Origin: Conexibacter sp. DBS9H8
Lineage (GTDB): Bacteria > Actinomycetota > Thermoleophilia > Solirubrobacterales > Solirubrobacteraceae
Reading direction: 5' to 3'
Length of the DNA: 64,000 nt
Assembly: GCF_023330685.1 (NCBI RefSeq)
Contig: NZ_CP097128.1
Coordinates: 2,480,001 to 2,544,000, forward strand
The notes under the pieces: generated by a model
Seen by the model: only the letters and a program-made list of their open reading frames with translations
Database searches by the model: none
Told to the model about the DNA's origin: nothing
Position numbers and translations under genes: made by a program
Shown here: in pieces, positions 9,842-19,030 of the stretch
How positions within the stretch are numbered: the stretch's first letter is position 1
How the letters are laid out: the number at the start of each line of letters is the position of its first letter

Positions 9842-11047
9842 TCACAGGGCAGCGAGCGCGGCGGCGAGCTGGCTGGCGGCATCTGGGGCCTCGTCGTCGA
9901 GCATCGCCGCCCGGGCGGCGGCAAGTCCGCGCGCGATCGCCGGACCGGCGGGAACGCCGGCGGTGAGGAGGTCGGCGCCGCCGATCGCCAGGCGGCGGTG
10001 ACGGAGCTCAACGAGCCACTCACGCGCCGCGTTGGCGGGATGGATCGCGCCGGCGAGGGCGATAAGTTCAGGGTCGCTGTCGGGCCCGCCGGCCGCCCAG
10101 TCGATCTCGGACGGCGCGCTCGCATACTCGAGGCGGCGGGAGACCCGCTCGGCCTGGGCGACCGTGCGGGCAATCACGTCGCGGTCCTCGGCAGGGAACC
10201 CCCAGCGATCAAGCAGTTGGGCGGCCACCTCAGCGGAGCTGCCAAGGAGGGCGGCGGCAAGGACCGTCCGGTCGCGCCGGTCCTCGGGCTCGAGCAGGGC
10301 GAGCGCTCGGCGGGCGAGTTGATCGTCGATGAGGCCGAGTTGCGTGGCGATCCGTCCGTCGATTTTCAGCTCCCGGAGGGCGACCATCGCCCGCACAGGG
10401 TCGGGCTCGCACAGCAGCTTGCGTAACTCGTTGCCGATCCGCACGCCGGTGACCGTCGTGAGCACCCCCGCCGTGAGAGCGGCCTCGATCTCGTCCCGTG
10501 TCCGCTCCTCGACGGAGAAGTCGAGCCGAGCCGCGTAGCGAGCGAGGCGCACCAGGCGGGTCGGATCGTCGAGGAACGATCGCTCGTGCAGGGTCGCCAG
10601 CTGCCGTTCTGCGAGGTCGCGCTCGGCCGTCGGTGCGCAGCGGAGCGTGCCGCGTTCGGGCCCGGTGAGACAGACCGCGAAGGTGTTGACGGTGAAGTCA
10701 CGCCGGCGGAGGTCCTCCGCCACGGTGGCCGGCGCGACGGTCGGGAGCGCTCCGGGCCGGGGATAGGTCTCGCGCCGGGCGCGGGCGAGGTCGACACCGC
10801 CGACCCGTGCGGTGAGAAACCGCTCATGTCGAACCGGCTCGCCGCCGAGCGCGGCGGCAACCGGCCCCAAAGGCCCGTCGACGATCAGGTCGACGTCGGC
10901 GGGAACCCGCCCGAGCAGGAGATCGCGGACCGCACCGCCGACGACCCACAGGGCCGGGGTGAAACCCCCGCCCAGTCGGGCGATCAGGCGGCTCGGCTCG
11001 GTCAGGTCCTCAAGCGCGGACAGCAGGTCGGCGGGTCGCGTGGCCAT
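9842..11047 (-). CDS. CCA tRNA nucleotidyltransferase / poly(A) polymerase family protein
   Basis: Class II nucleotidyltransferase. VVGGAVRDLLLG starts near residue 36 and the catalytic aspartates lie in ADVDLIVD; RRRDFTVN and DPTRLVRLARYAARL follow. The C-terminal part is helical and variable. 401 residues from the ATG at 11047. Such proteins add or repair the CCA end of tRNA; without a longer comparison a poly(A) polymerase or A-adding role cannot be excluded. It faces the divergent PQQ-repeat gene. The open frame continues upstream to 11335 but that overlaps the neighbour and lacks homology. Confidence 0.85.
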   Translation of the reverse strand: MATRPADLLSALEDLTEPSRLIARLGGGFTPALWVVGGAVRDLLLGRVPADVDLIVDGPLGPVAAALGGEPVRHERFLTARVGGVDLARARRETYPRPGALPTVAPATVAEDLRRRDFTVNTFAVCLTGPERGTLRCAPTAERDLAERQLATLHERSFLDDPTRLVRLARYAARLDFSVEERTRDEIEAALTAGVLTTVTGVRIGNELRKLLCEPDPVRAMVALRELKIDGRIATQLGLIDDQLARRALALLEPEDRRDRTVLAAALLGSSAEVAAQLLDRWGFPAEDRDVIARTVAQAERVSRRLEYASAPSEIDWAAGGPDSDPELIALAGAIHPANAAREWLVELRHRRLAIGGADLLTAGVPAGPAIARGLAAARAAMLDDEAPDAASQLAAALAAL

Positions 11048-11192
11048 GGCGGGATCTTGCCAAGCCGACCGGGATCTCCGCCGCCCGTCCCGGGTCTCGA
11101 CACGGCGGCGTTCGCGGCGAACGCCAACCCGATCACAACCGACGCGCAACCCGGGGAGCGTCCGTTGACCATCACCGGCGGCGAGGGGCCGG

Positions 11193-11198
11193 TAACCT
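11193..11198 (+). promoter_or_regulatory. -10 box of the PQQ-repeat protein gene
   Basis: TAACCT ends 7 nt before the ATG at 11206. A TTGACC lies 22 nt upstream of it, longer than normal spacing. Confidence 0.5.
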
Positions 11199-11205
11199 GA
11201 CGACG

Positions 11206-12675
11206 ATGCCGGACGACGACGAACGCCCAAGCGGGCGTCGGCTGAACGGCAGGTTGGCGCGCCGGCTGATGGCCGGTGCGGGCGCTGCGGTGCTGCTCGT
11301 CGTGGCCGCCGTCGTCTTCGTTCTGGTGCATGCACCTCACAACGTCTCGCACCCCAACCTGTCCTTCACCGCCCCGACGACCTCCACCACCACCACCGCC
11401 GCCCCGCCCCCGCCTGACCACTTCCTGTGGCCGCGCTACGGCTACGACCTCGCACGCACCCGGGCGTTCACCGGTGCCCCCGATCTGCACCCCCCGTTCC
11501 GGCGGGGCTGGACCGTCGGTCAAAACGCGCTGCTGGAGTTTCCGCCCGTCATCGACGGCCACACCCTCTGGTACATGGATGACAACGCCACCGTCAAGGC
11601 GGTCGACACGATCACCGGTCGCGTCCGCTGGCAGCGGCGGATCGGCCGTCTCGCCGCCGCCAGTCCGGTGCTCGACCCCGCCAAAGGACTGCTCATCGTG
11701 CCGACCCTGTCGGACACGGGCTCCTCCCCCGGCAGCGGCCAGGTGATCGCCCTGTCGATGCGAACCGGCGCGACCATCTGGCATCACTTTCTGCCCTCCG
11801 GCAGCGAGTCCTCCGGGCTCATCGCCGGCGGTTCTGTCTACTTCGGCGACCAGGCCGGGACGGTGTACTCGATGAACGCCGCGACCGGTCACGTCAACTG
11901 GACCTTCCAGGCGAGCGGCGCGGTCAAGGGCGGAGCGGCGCTCTCCGGGGAGAACCTCTATGTCGACGACTATGGCGGTCACGTCTACGACATCAACGCC
12001 CGAACCGGCCACCAGATCTGGGCGGCGTCGGCCAACGGCGCCGCGCTCGGCTTCTCCAGCGGGACGTTCTACACGACGCCGGCGGTCGCTTTCGGCCGCG
12101 TCTACGTCGGCAACACCTCCGGGTACGTGTATTCCTTCACCGCCAACACCGGGCAGCTCGCCTGGTCCTACGGCACGGGGGCTTACGTCTACTCATCGCC
12201 GGCGGTCGCGGACATCCCCGGACTGGGACCGACCGTCTACCTCGGCTCCTACAACGGCGACTTCTACGCCTTCAACGCGCGCTCGGGCGCGGTCCGCTGG
12301 GTACACCGTGACGCCTACGGCGACCGGATCTCAGGCTCACCGACGATCGTCAACGACGTCGTCTACTACTCCGATCTCGACGACAAGCTCACGACCGGCC
12401 TCAACGCCCGCAGCGGCAAGGTCGTCTTCACCTTCCACGACGGAGCCTTCTCCCCGGTCGTCGCGGACCCGACCCACCTCTATCTCGTCGGCGGCTACAC
12501 GCTGTATCAGCTGCTCCCCGCCTCCACACGGCGGACGAGTCGCCCGCCCGCCGCTCCGCCCCGAAGCCGTACCGGACACTCCGCCCCTCGGCAGAGCCGA
12601 TCCGGTCCGTCGGTGGTCCGCCGGAGCCGCCCGGTCAGTCGGAAAGCTCGAACTGGACGCGGGCGATCTCACTGA
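11206..12675 (+). CDS. membrane-anchored PQQ-like beta-propeller protein
   Basis: 489 residues. A short basic N-terminus and one membrane helix (about 22-43) are followed by a Thr/Pro linker and then six to seven PQQ-like blades (about 75-440), with repeated pieces such as GRVRWQRRIG, GATIWHHF, GHVNWTF, GHQIWAA and GAVRWVH. The fold resembles BamB-type propellers that bind proteins or act in envelope assembly; no PQQ enzyme residues are apparent. The last 40 residues are Arg/Ser-rich and overlap the convergent Dabb gene by 41 nt. Probably acts outside the membrane; the exact role is unknown. Confidence 0.8.
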   Translation: MPDDDERPSGRRLNGRLARRLMAGAGAAVLLVVAAVVFVLVHAPHNVSHPNLSFTAPTTSTTTTAAPPPPDHFLWPRYGYDLARTRAFTGAPDLHPPFRRGWTVGQNALLEFPPVIDGHTLWYMDDNATVKAVDTITGRVRWQRRIGRLAAASPVLDPAKGLLIVPTLSDTGSSPGSGQVIALSMRTGATIWHHFLPSGSESSGLIAGGSVYFGDQAGTVYSMNAATGHVNWTFQASGAVKGGAALSGENLYVDDYGGHVYDINARTGHQIWAASANGAALGFSSGTFYTTPAVAFGRVYVGNTSGYVYSFTANTGQLAWSYGTGAYVYSSPAVADIPGLGPTVYLGSYNGDFYAFNARSGAVRWVHRDAYGDRISGSPTIVNDVVYYSDLDDKLTTGLNARSGKVVFTFHDGAFSPVVADPTHLYLVGGYTLYQLLPASTRRTSRPPAAPPRSRTGHSAPRQSRSGPSVVRRSRPVSRKARTGRGRSH

Positions 12676-12925
12676 CCTGCAGGGCGAGCCGTGCCCGCAG
12701 CCGGTTGTGCTCGGCGTCCAGGTCATAGGCCCGGTAGCTGACCTCATCCTCGAAGTCGGCGACGATGGCAAAGCTCCAGTTCCCGTCCCGCAGGCCGAGG
12801 TCGTCGCCGAGCGTGTAGCGCCGACATCCAGGTGGGTCGAGCGCGCGAAAGCCAGCCTGAACCGCGGCGACCTCCGCGCGGTCGTGGTCCTCTCGTAGGG
12901 CCACCATCACGACGTTGCGGATCAT
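12635..12925 (-). CDS. stress-responsive A/B barrel (Dabb) domain protein
   Basis: 96 residues from the ATG at 12925: MIRNVVMVALRED, a YTLGDDLGLRDGNWSFAIVADFEDEVSYRAYDLDAEHN core and a short tail. That core is the Dabb dimeric ferredoxin-like fold, where one domain fills the protein. Dabb proteins include small cyclases and proteins of unknown function; no catalytic assignment is possible here. A TAAGAT box ends 7 nt before the ATG. The gene converges on the propeller gene and overlaps it by 41 nt. Confidence 0.8.
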   Translation of the reverse strand: MIRNVVMVALREDHDRAEVAAVQAGFRALDPPGCRRYTLGDDLGLRDGNWSFAIVADFEDEVSYRAYDLDAEHNRLRARLALQVSEIARVQFELSD

Positions 12926-12932
12926 CGAGTCG

Positions 12933-12938
12933 ATCTTA
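12933..12938 (-). promoter_or_regulatory. -10 box of the Dabb gene
   Basis: TAAGAT on the minus strand, 7 nt before the ATG at 12925; supports this short start over the longer open frame upstream. Confidence 0.55.
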
Positions 12939-13049
12939 GTGGTTGGCGAGGGCATTCCTGAACGACCGCCACCGCATGATCCCTGGCGGCGATCGGTTGC
13001 AGCCGACCGCCGGCGCGGCCCGGTTTCCTCCAAACTGCAGCACAAATCC

Positions 13050-13078
13050 TTGCTCGTTGAAGGACTCTCTGGTATCCT
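13050..13078 (+). promoter_or_regulatory. promoter of the double zinc-module gene
   Basis: TTGCTC at 13050-13055 and TATCCT at 13073-13078 are 17 bp apart, the best-formed -35/-10 pair among the plus-strand genes here. The ATG follows the -10 by 9 nt, so the transcript is leaderless or nearly so. Confidence 0.6.
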
Positions 13079-13087
13079 TCTACTGAT

Positions 13088-13336
13088 ATGCGCTGTCGTA
13101 GTGGAAGTCACTGTCAGGAACCGGCCCTCAGCGGCCGGCGCTTCTGTGCGGAGCACGCAGCCGAGCTCGATCGCATGCGCGAGGAGCTCAAGGATGCTGC
13201 GGCTGCCCGCATTGGCCGGGGTCGTCCCAAGCGGTCATCGACCTGCTGCCGTCCCGGCTGTTATGAACCACGGGTCCCTCCCGCTGCGTACTGTGATGCC
13301 TGTGCAGCGGCGGGATACGTGGAAGAGGCCGCTTAG
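13088..13336 (+). CDS. small cysteine-rich protein with two zinc-ribbon-like modules
   Basis: 82 residues with two similar Cys clusters: C3, C9, C20, H23 and C53/C54, C58, C69, C72. Both halves share C-x-E-P, ten residues between the middle cysteines and a C-x2-(H/C) end, so the protein looks like an internal duplication that binds two metals. Between them is a charged helix and GRGRPKRS, which contains the RGRP core of AT-hooks. A DNA- or RNA-binding role is plausible but is inference; I do not recognise a named family. It stands alone, convergent with hisF. Confidence 0.65.
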   Translation: MRCRSGSHCQEPALSGRRFCAEHAAELDRMREELKDAAAARIGRGRPKRSSTCCRPGCYEPRVPPAAYCDACAAAGYVEEAA

Positions 13337-13397
13337 CGTAACCTCGGCGCCGGGCACTCCGTGTCCGCCGCACCGATCTGCCTGACCGCGGTGGGAA

Positions 13398-14171
13398 TCA
13401 CGGGTCCGGGACCGGCCGAACCGCGATTCCCGCCGCCGCCAGGTGGTGTTTGACGTCGGCGACGCTGAAGCGACCGTAGTGGAAGATCGAGGCGCACAGC
13501 ACCGCGTCGGCGCCGGCCCGCAGGGCGCTGACGAGGTGGTCGAGTTCGCCGGCGCCGCCCGAGGCGATCACCGGCACCGACACGGCAGCCGCCACCGCCC
13601 CGAGCAGCTCGAGGTCATAGCCGGTGCCGGCGCCGTCCTGATCCATCGATGTGAGCAGGATCTCCCCCGCCCCGAGTGAGACCCCCTCCACCGCCCAGGC
13701 GACCGCGTCTCGTCCCGTGGGGCGCCGGCCGCCGGCGACGTGGGCCTCCCAGTGCCCCGGCGTTTCGGCGCGCTTGGCGTCGATGGCGAGCACGACACAC
13801 TGGCTGCCGAATACCTCGGCGAGCTCGGAGATCAACTCGGGCCGGGCGAGCGCCGCCGAATTGACCGACACCTTGTCGGCGCCGGCGTCGAGCACGGCCT
13901 GGGCGTCGCTGACCGAGCGGATCCCCCCACCGACGGTGAACGGAATGAACACGTCATCGGCGGCGCGTCGCGCGAGGGCGCGCACCGTCTCGCGCGTGTC
14001 GGAGGTGGCGGTGATGTCGAGGAACACCAGCTCGTCCGCGCCCGCCCGGTCATAGGCGCGGGCGAGCTCGACCGGGTCCCCGGCGTCGCGGATGTCAAGG
14101 AAGCCGACGCCCTTGACGACCCGCCCGCCGTCCACGTCGAGGCAGGGGATGACCCGTTTGTAGTGGCTCAC
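13398..14171 (-). CDS. hisF: imidazole glycerol phosphate synthase, cyclase subunit
   Basis: TIM-barrel subunit that uses ammonia from HisH to form IGP and AICAR. 257 residues; [15 protein letters not shown] at the start carries the first catalytic aspartate (D12), VLAIDAKR the second, and GGIRS, ITSMDQDG-like ([15 protein letters not shown]) and SGGAG phosphate loops follow. Last gene of the his operon; its ATG overlaps the hisA stop by 4 nt. Full length, nothing unusual. Confidence 0.97.
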   Translation of the reverse strand: MSHYKRVIPCLDVDGGRVVKGVGFLDIRDAGDPVELARAYDRAGADELVFLDITATSDTRETVRALARRAADDVFIPFTVGGGIRSVSDAQAVLDAGADKVSVNSAALARPELISELAEVFGSQCVVLAIDAKRAETPGHWEAHVAGGRRPTGRDAVAWAVEGVSLGAGEILLTSMDQDGAGTGYDLELLGAVAAAVSVPVIASGGAGELDHLVSALRAGADAVLCASIFHYGRFSVADVKHHLAAAGIAVRPVPDP

Positions 14172-14908
14172 CGCTCCGAAGCCCCGGCCGACAGCGCCGC
14201 CTGCCCCTCCGCGACGGTGAAGCGGCCCTCAAACAGCGCCTTGCCGACGATCACCCCGCGGAGGCGGCGCAGCGCGAGGCTGCCAAGCTGCTCGAGGTCG
14301 GCGAGGGAGGAGATGCCGCCGGAATATACGTAGCTGCCGTCAACCATCTCGTCGACGGCCCGTGCTCCCTCGAGGTCCGGTCCGCTCAACATCCCGTCCC
14401 GGTCGATGGAGGAGAACACGAACCGCCGGACGCCCTGCTCCTGCAGGCCGGTGAAGGCGGCAGCGAGGGACAGGTCGGTCTGCTCGAGCCAGCCGGCCGA
14501 CGCGACGTGCCCGGCGCGTGCGTCGACGGAGACGATCACCCGCTCCCCGTGAGCGGAGAGGATCCGCTCGAGAAACGCGGCGTCCTTGAACGCGGCGGTG
14601 CCGATGATCACCTCGGCCGCCCCGGCGGAGAACGCGTCCGCGACCGCGGCATCGCTGCGCAGGCCACCCCCGAACTCGACGGGCACTTCGAGCGACTCGA
14701 CGATCCGGTAGAGGTGCCGCAGATTCTCCGGTGCGCCGGTGCGGGCACCGTCGAGGTCGACGACATGCAGCGCCTCGGCTCCCTCCTCCACCCACCGCTT
14801 GGCGGCATCGACCGGGTCGGGGTAGTAATCGGTCCGCCGTGCGTAGTCTCCCTGATCCAGGCGCACCGCCCGGCCCCCGAGCATGTCGATCGCCGGCAGC
14901 AGGATCAT
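14168..14908 (-). CDS. hisA: ProFAR isomerase (HisA)
   Basis: Isomerises ProFAR to PRFAR, the substrate of HisHF. 246 residues, a TIM barrel related to HisF, with [30 protein letters not shown] and [14 protein letters not shown]. In many actinobacteria HisA is the dual-function PriA (also TrpF); that cannot be decided from sequence alone. Overlaps hisH and hisF by 4 nt on each side. Confidence 0.95.
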   Translation of the reverse strand: MILLPAIDMLGGRAVRLDQGDYARRTDYYPDPVDAAKRWVEEGAEALHVVDLDGARTGAPENLRHLYRIVESLEVPVEFGGGLRSDAAVADAFSAGAAEVIIGTAAFKDAAFLERILSAHGERVIVSVDARAGHVASAGWLEQTDLSLAAAFTGLQEQGVRRFVFSSIDRDGMLSGPDLEGARAVDEMVDGSYVYSGGISSLADLEQLGSLALRRLRGVIVGKALFEGRFTVAEGQAALSAGASER

Positions 14909-15609
14909 GCCGCCTCCCGCGTCGGCGCGGGCGCGGCCGCGTCGGTCTCGACGCCACCCACCCCGGGCCTCGCCGCCGTCGGCTCGGCGCGAGCTCCTTC
15001 ACAGAAGCGGCGCAGCAGCGCGAGACCGTCGGTCGAGGACTTCTCGGGGTGAAACTGCACCCCGAGAACATTCGCTCGCCCGACCGCGGTGGCGAACCTC
15101 TCGCCGTAGTGGGCGGTGGCGATGACGTCGGCGGGGTCGGCGGGCACGGCGCAGTAGGAGTGCACGTGATAGAAGGGTGCGTTCCGCTCGAGCAGTTGCG
15201 AGGACCGGACGAGCGTCACCTCGTTCCAGCCGATGTGCGGGACCGGCAGCCGTCCGGCCGCGAGTGCGCGCACCTCCCCGGGGAGGAGGCCGAGACCGCG
15301 AGCGCCCCCGAGTTCGCTCGAGCCCTCAAAGAGCAACTGCATGCCCAGACAGATCCCCAGCAGCGGTGTCCCGGACGCGGCCTGGTCGCAGATCAGTCCG
15401 ATCAGCCCGCGTTCGCGGAGCTGGGCCATGCCACGGGCAAAAGCGCCGACTCCCGGCAGCACGAGCGCGTCCATGCCGGCAAGCTCGTCCGTGTCGTCGC
15501 TCACCCGGACGTCGGCCCCGACGTGGACGAGGGCCTTCTCGACCGAGCGGCGGTTGCCCATCCCGTAGTCGATGATGCCGACCCGGACCGGGCCGGAGGC
15601 GGCGGTCAT
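14905..15609 (-). CDS. hisH: imidazole glycerol phosphate synthase, glutamine amidotransferase subunit
   Basis: Class I glutaminase that feeds ammonia to HisF. 234 residues: IIDYGMGNRRSVEKAL at the N-terminus, nucleophile cysteine in GICLGMQLLFEGS, and the His-Glu pair in VQFHPEKSS. The last 30 residues are an Ala/Pro-rich extension not needed for the domain. Overlaps hisB and hisA by 4 nt. Confidence 0.96.
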   Translation of the reverse strand: MTAASGPVRVGIIDYGMGNRRSVEKALVHVGADVRVSDDTDELAGMDALVLPGVGAFARGMAQLRERGLIGLICDQAASGTPLLGICLGMQLLFEGSSELGGARGLGLLPGEVRALAAGRLPVPHIGWNEVTLVRSSQLLERNAPFYHVHSYCAVPADPADVIATAHYGERFATAVGRANVLGVQFHPEKSSTDGLALLRRFCEGARAEPTAARPGVGGVETDAAAPAPTREAA

Positions 15610-16196
15610 CGGAGCGTCCCCTTGGTTGACGGGATCCCCGGTTCGCTCGGGTCGAGACTGACGGCGATCCTCAGCGCGCGCGCGGTCGCCTTGAAGATCG
15701 CCTCGATGATGTGGTGGACGTTGGCGCCGGCGAGCACGCCGACGTGCAGGGTCAGCTTCGCGTTGGTCGCCACCGCATGGAGGAACTCGCGACAGAGTTC
15801 ATGCTCGAAGCCGTTGATCGACCCGGGCGGGAGATCGGCGTCGAAGACGAGCAGACCCCGCCCGGAGATGTCGATCACCGCCTCCGCTCGGGCCTCGTCC
15901 ATCGGCACGACCGCATCACCGAAGCGAGTGATGCCGCGGCGGTCCCCGAGCGCTTCGTCGAGCGCGCGGCCGATGGCGATCCCCACATCCTCGACGGTGT
16001 GGTGGGCACCGGTCTGGAGATCCCCGGTTGCGGCGACGGACAGGTCGAGGCGACCGTGACGGGCGAGCAGGTCGAGCATGTGGTCGAAGAACCCGACGCC
16101 GGTGGCCCGCTCGCCCCCCCCGGCCCCGTCGAGGGCGAGGCTGACCGTGACGGCCGTCTCCCCGGTGCTGCGTTCAATCGTCGCGGTGCGCGTCAT
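15606..16196 (-). CDS. hisB: imidazoleglycerol-phosphate dehydratase
   Basis: Mn-dependent dehydratase of step six in histidine synthesis, monofunctional. 196 residues from the ATG at 16196, the usual size. Metal-binding motifs are FFDHMLDLLARHG, HHTVEDVGIAIG and, near the C-terminus, HHIIEAIFKATARALR. The upstream open frame to 16415 lies within hisD and is discarded. The start overlaps the end of hisD by 23 nt. Confidence 0.96.
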   Translation of the reverse strand: MTRTATIERSTGETAVTVSLALDGAGGGERATGVGFFDHMLDLLARHGRLDLSVAATGDLQTGAHHTVEDVGIAIGRALDEALGDRRGITRFGDAVVPMDEARAEAVIDISGRGLLVFDADLPPGSINGFEHELCREFLHAVATNAKLTLHVGVLAGANVHHIIEAIFKATARALRIAVSLDPSEPGIPSTKGTLR

Positions 16197-17445
16197 CGGC
16201 TGGATTCTCCCCGATCCGGGCCTCCATCGACGCGCCGTGGAGCTCGAACCCCTCCGCCCGGGCGATCGGTGCCGCCGCCTGAGCGAGCGCCGCGGGCGAG
16301 GAAATCCGGACCTCGGTGTAGACCCGGCGGAAGTGCCAGGGACCGAGCGAGGAGGCAAAACGGGCCGACCCGCCGGTCGGGAGGGTGTGGTTGGAACCGG
16401 CGATGTAGTCGCCAAAGGCGGTCCCAGTCGACAGAAACACGCAGCCGGCGTGAGTGATCCGGTCCGCGAGCGCCTCGGCGTCGGGGCCGAGCAGCTCGAG
16501 GTGCTCGGGAGCGAAGGCCTGGGCGAGGGCGAGGGCGTACTCGGCGGAGGGGACGTGGATGAGCCGGCAGACGGCCGGTGAGGCGGCGAGTGCGCCGGCG
16601 AGACGCTCGCTGAGGGCGTCGATCACCGCCGCGGACACCGACACGCCGACGACGAGGGTTCCGGAGCCGTGCTCGGCCTGGGCGAGCAGGTCGAGGGCGA
16701 CCGGCTCAAGGTCGGCACCGGCGTCGATGATCGCCATCAGGTCCGACGGCCCGGCGAAGGAGTCGATCGCCACCCGGTCACAGACCTGGCGTTTGGCCTC
16801 CTGCACGTAGAGGTTGCCAGGCCCGCAGATGACATCGACGGGCCGGATCGATTCGGTTCCGTAGGCGAGAGCGGCGACCGCCTGCGCGCCACCGACCGCG
16901 TAGACCTCACTCGCCCCGCACATCCGCGCGGCGGCGAGCACCGTCGGGTTGACGTGGCCATCCGCGCCGGGCGGTGAGCAGAGCACGACGTCTCGGACGC
17001 CTGCGGTGCGGGCGGTGACGACACCCATCACGACCGTTGACGGGTAGGGTGCCCGCCCGCCGGGGACGTAGATACCGGCCCGGTCGAGGGGCACCTCCCG
17101 CACGATCACCTCGTGGGAGCCGAAGTCCACGGCGCGCGGCCGGCGGACCCCGGCCGCGGCGACCCGGCCGACGTTGGTGATGGCGAGCTCGAGACCGCGG
17201 GCGACGGCGAGGTCGAGCGCCTCCAGGGCGGCGTCGATCTCCGCCTCGGGGACCGCCAGCGCGGCCAGCGGACCGTCATAGCGGCGGGTGAGCGCGAGCA
17301 GGGCGGCGTCTCCGTCGCTGCGGACATCGGCGATGATCTCCAGGACCGCATCGGCGACGTCGGCACCCGACAGGATCAGGCGGCGCAACCCCGCTGCGAG
17401 TTCGTCGGGCGCCCGGCCGGCCGCCTCCGCGCGCTCAACGTCCAC
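16174..17445 (-). CDS. hisD: histidinol dehydrogenase
   Basis: Zn enzyme oxidising histidinol to histidine in two NAD-dependent steps. 423 residues. GIYVPGGRAPYPSTVVMGV, VYAVGGAQAVAALAYGTESI, AEHGSGT and FAPEHLEL carry the known ligand and catalytic residues; GSNHTLPTGGSARF is close to the C-terminus. Overlaps hisG by 11 nt and hisB by 23 nt, so translation along the operon is tightly coupled. Confidence 0.97.
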   Translation of the reverse strand: MDVERAEAAGRAPDELAAGLRRLILSGADVADAVLEIIADVRSDGDAALLALTRRYDGPLAALAVPEAEIDAALEALDLAVARGLELAITNVGRVAAAGVRRPRAVDFGSHEVIVREVPLDRAGIYVPGGRAPYPSTVVMGVVTARTAGVRDVVLCSPPGADGHVNPTVLAAARMCGASEVYAVGGAQAVAALAYGTESIRPVDVICGPGNLYVQEAKRQVCDRVAIDSFAGPSDLMAIIDAGADLEPVALDLLAQAEHGSGTLVVGVSVSAAVIDALSERLAGALAASPAVCRLIHVPSAEYALALAQAFAPEHLELLGPDAEALADRITHAGCVFLSTGTAFGDYIAGSNHTLPTGGSARFASSLGPWHFRRVYTEVRISSPAALAQAAAPIARAEGFELHGASMEARIGENPADDAHRDD

Positions 17446-18070
17446 CGATACGCTCCAGGAGACCGTCGATCGCGCGGGCCCTCAGCTTGTCCGACACCGG
17501 ATTGGCGATCAGCCGGGCGGTGCAGAGGGCGATCTCCTCTCGGATGACGAGGTTGTTCTCCGCGAGGGTCGTTCCCGTCGCGGTCAGGTCGACGATCGCC
17601 TCCACCATCCCGGTGAGCGGCGCCAGCTCGACCGACCCCTTCACCTCGACGATCTCGGCCTGCCGTCCGGTCGCCTCGAGGTACGTGGTGGCGATCCGCG
17701 GGTACTTCGTTGCGATCCGGACGACGCCGAGGCGCTTGAGCGCCTCGGCCGCCTTGTCCGGCCCGGCCTCGGAGGCGAGGACCATGCGGCAGGCTCCGAA
17801 GCCGAGGTCGGCGAGCTCGTACACCTCCCGCTCGGCTTGCTCCATCAGCACGTCCTTGCCGGTCACCCCGAGGTCGGCGGCACCGGACTCGACGTAGATC
17901 GGCACGTCGGAGGGTCGCATCGTGATGATCCCGACCTCTTCGAACCACAGCCGACGGTCGTTGGCGCGCACCGGTGCGGTGTCGATCCCGAGGAAGTCAA
18001 GCAGGTCGAGGGTGCCGTCCATCAGCGCCCCGCGGGGCACGGCGATCCGCAGCGGTCGGTCAGCCGACAC
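17435..18070 (-). CDS. hisG: ATP phosphoribosyltransferase, short catalytic subunit
   Basis: First enzyme of histidine synthesis. 211 residues, the short HisG form without the C-terminal histidine-binding domain; it needs HisZ for activity and feedback control. Motifs: IAVPRGALMDGTLDLL, DLGVTGKDVLME and a late VEAIVDLTATGTTLAENNL phosphate loop. Overlaps hisZ by 11 nt. Most Actinomycetia carry the long HisG alone, so the split form is a taxonomic hint. Confidence 0.95.
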   Translation of the reverse strand: MSADRPLRIAVPRGALMDGTLDLLDFLGIDTAPVRANDRRLWFEEVGIITMRPSDVPIYVESGAADLGVTGKDVLMEQAEREVYELADLGFGACRMVLASEAGPDKAAEALKRLGVVRIATKYPRIATTYLEATGRQAEIVEVKGSVELAPLTGMVEAIVDLTATGTTLAENNLVIREEIALCTARLIANPVSDKLRARAIDGLLERIGGR

Positions 18071-19016
18071 GCCGACGGTCCTCCATCATCAGGGCGACGT
18101 GGACGCTCTCGACGTTGAGAGCGAACCCGACCGCCGGCAGGGGCCGCCCGAACCGTCCCAGCAACTCGTCGTAGCGCCCGCCGGAGCCGAGCGGCTCGCC
18201 GTGGGCCGGGTCGTAGACCTGAAACACTGCGCCGGTGTAGTAGCCGAGCGAGCGCAGCAGGCCAAAGTCGAAGATGATCCGGGCGGCAACCGAGTCGGCG
18301 AGCCGGTCATAGACGGCCCGCAGCCCGGTCACCGCGGCGCCCACCCGCCCGTCGAGGCCGTCAAACAGCTCAGCGCCTCCCCGCAGGCGCGGGACCCGCG
18401 TGAGCAACGCCGTCTCCTCCACTGGGAGGCCGAGGGCGACGATCTCTCGCTCCACCCCGACAAAGTCCCCGTCGGTGAGCTCGGCGAGGATCCGCCCCCG
18501 GGCCGGTTCGGCGACCGACAGGCTGTCGAGCAGGGCCGGATAGAGCATCGCGTCCCCAAGTCCGATCCGGTAGTCGGTGAGCCCGGCCGCGTCGAGGGCA
18601 CCACAGAGCACGGTGAGGACCTCAGCAGTGCCTTCGGGGGCGGGCGCGCCGATCAGCTCGACGCCCGCCTGCAACAGCTCGCGAGATTGGCCGCGATGGG
18701 TGCGCACGGCCCGATAGGAGTGGGCGAAATAACAGAACCGCAGCGGCGGCTCGACGGTTGCGTACCGGGCGCCGACGAGCCGGGCGATCGGGACCGTCAT
18801 GTCCGAGCGCAGCACGAGCACGTTGCCGTGCTGGTCGAAAGTGCGGTAGGCCGCACGGGCCCCGTCATCACCACGGTCGTACTCGAGGGCGGGCGTGGCG
18901 ACCTCGCCGTACCCGGCTTGGTCAAACACGGTGCGAATCCGCTCGGTGAGTGCGCGCAGCTCCCGCATCTCGTCGGGCAGGACGTCACGGGTCCCGCTGG
19001 GAGTGCGTTCGGGCAT
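18060..19016 (-). CDS. hisZ: ATP phosphoribosyltransferase regulatory subunit
   Basis: Histidyl-tRNA-synthetase paralogue that lacks the anticodon-binding domain and serves as the regulatory partner of short HisG. 318 residues: TPSGTRDVLPDEMRELR, VLRSDMTVPIARLV (motif 2-like), RGQSRELLQAGVELIG and a GSGGRYDELLGRFGR glycine loop. Start ATG at 19016, 14 nt after murA. Placement directly before hisG supports HisZ over a true HisS. Confidence 0.93.
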   Translation of the reverse strand: MPERTPSGTRDVLPDEMRELRALTERIRTVFDQAGYGEVATPALEYDRGDDGARAAYRTFDQHGNVLVLRSDMTVPIARLVGARYATVEPPLRFCYFAHSYRAVRTHRGQSRELLQAGVELIGAPAPEGTAEVLTVLCGALDAAGLTDYRIGLGDAMLYPALLDSLSVAEPARGRILAELTDGDFVGVEREIVALGLPVEETALLTRVPRLRGGAELFDGLDGRVGAAVTGLRAVYDRLADSVAARIIFDFGLLRSLGYYTGAVFQVYDPAHGEPLGSGGRYDELLGRFGRPLPAVGFALNVESVHVALMMEDRRRVG

Positions 19017-19030
19017 GGCCCTGTAGAGAA

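Noticed and set aside
13088-13385. An alternative longer plus-strand frame (12915-13385) over the zinc-module gene
   Set aside because: It lacks the paired cysteine pattern, and the promoter fits the ATG at 13088.
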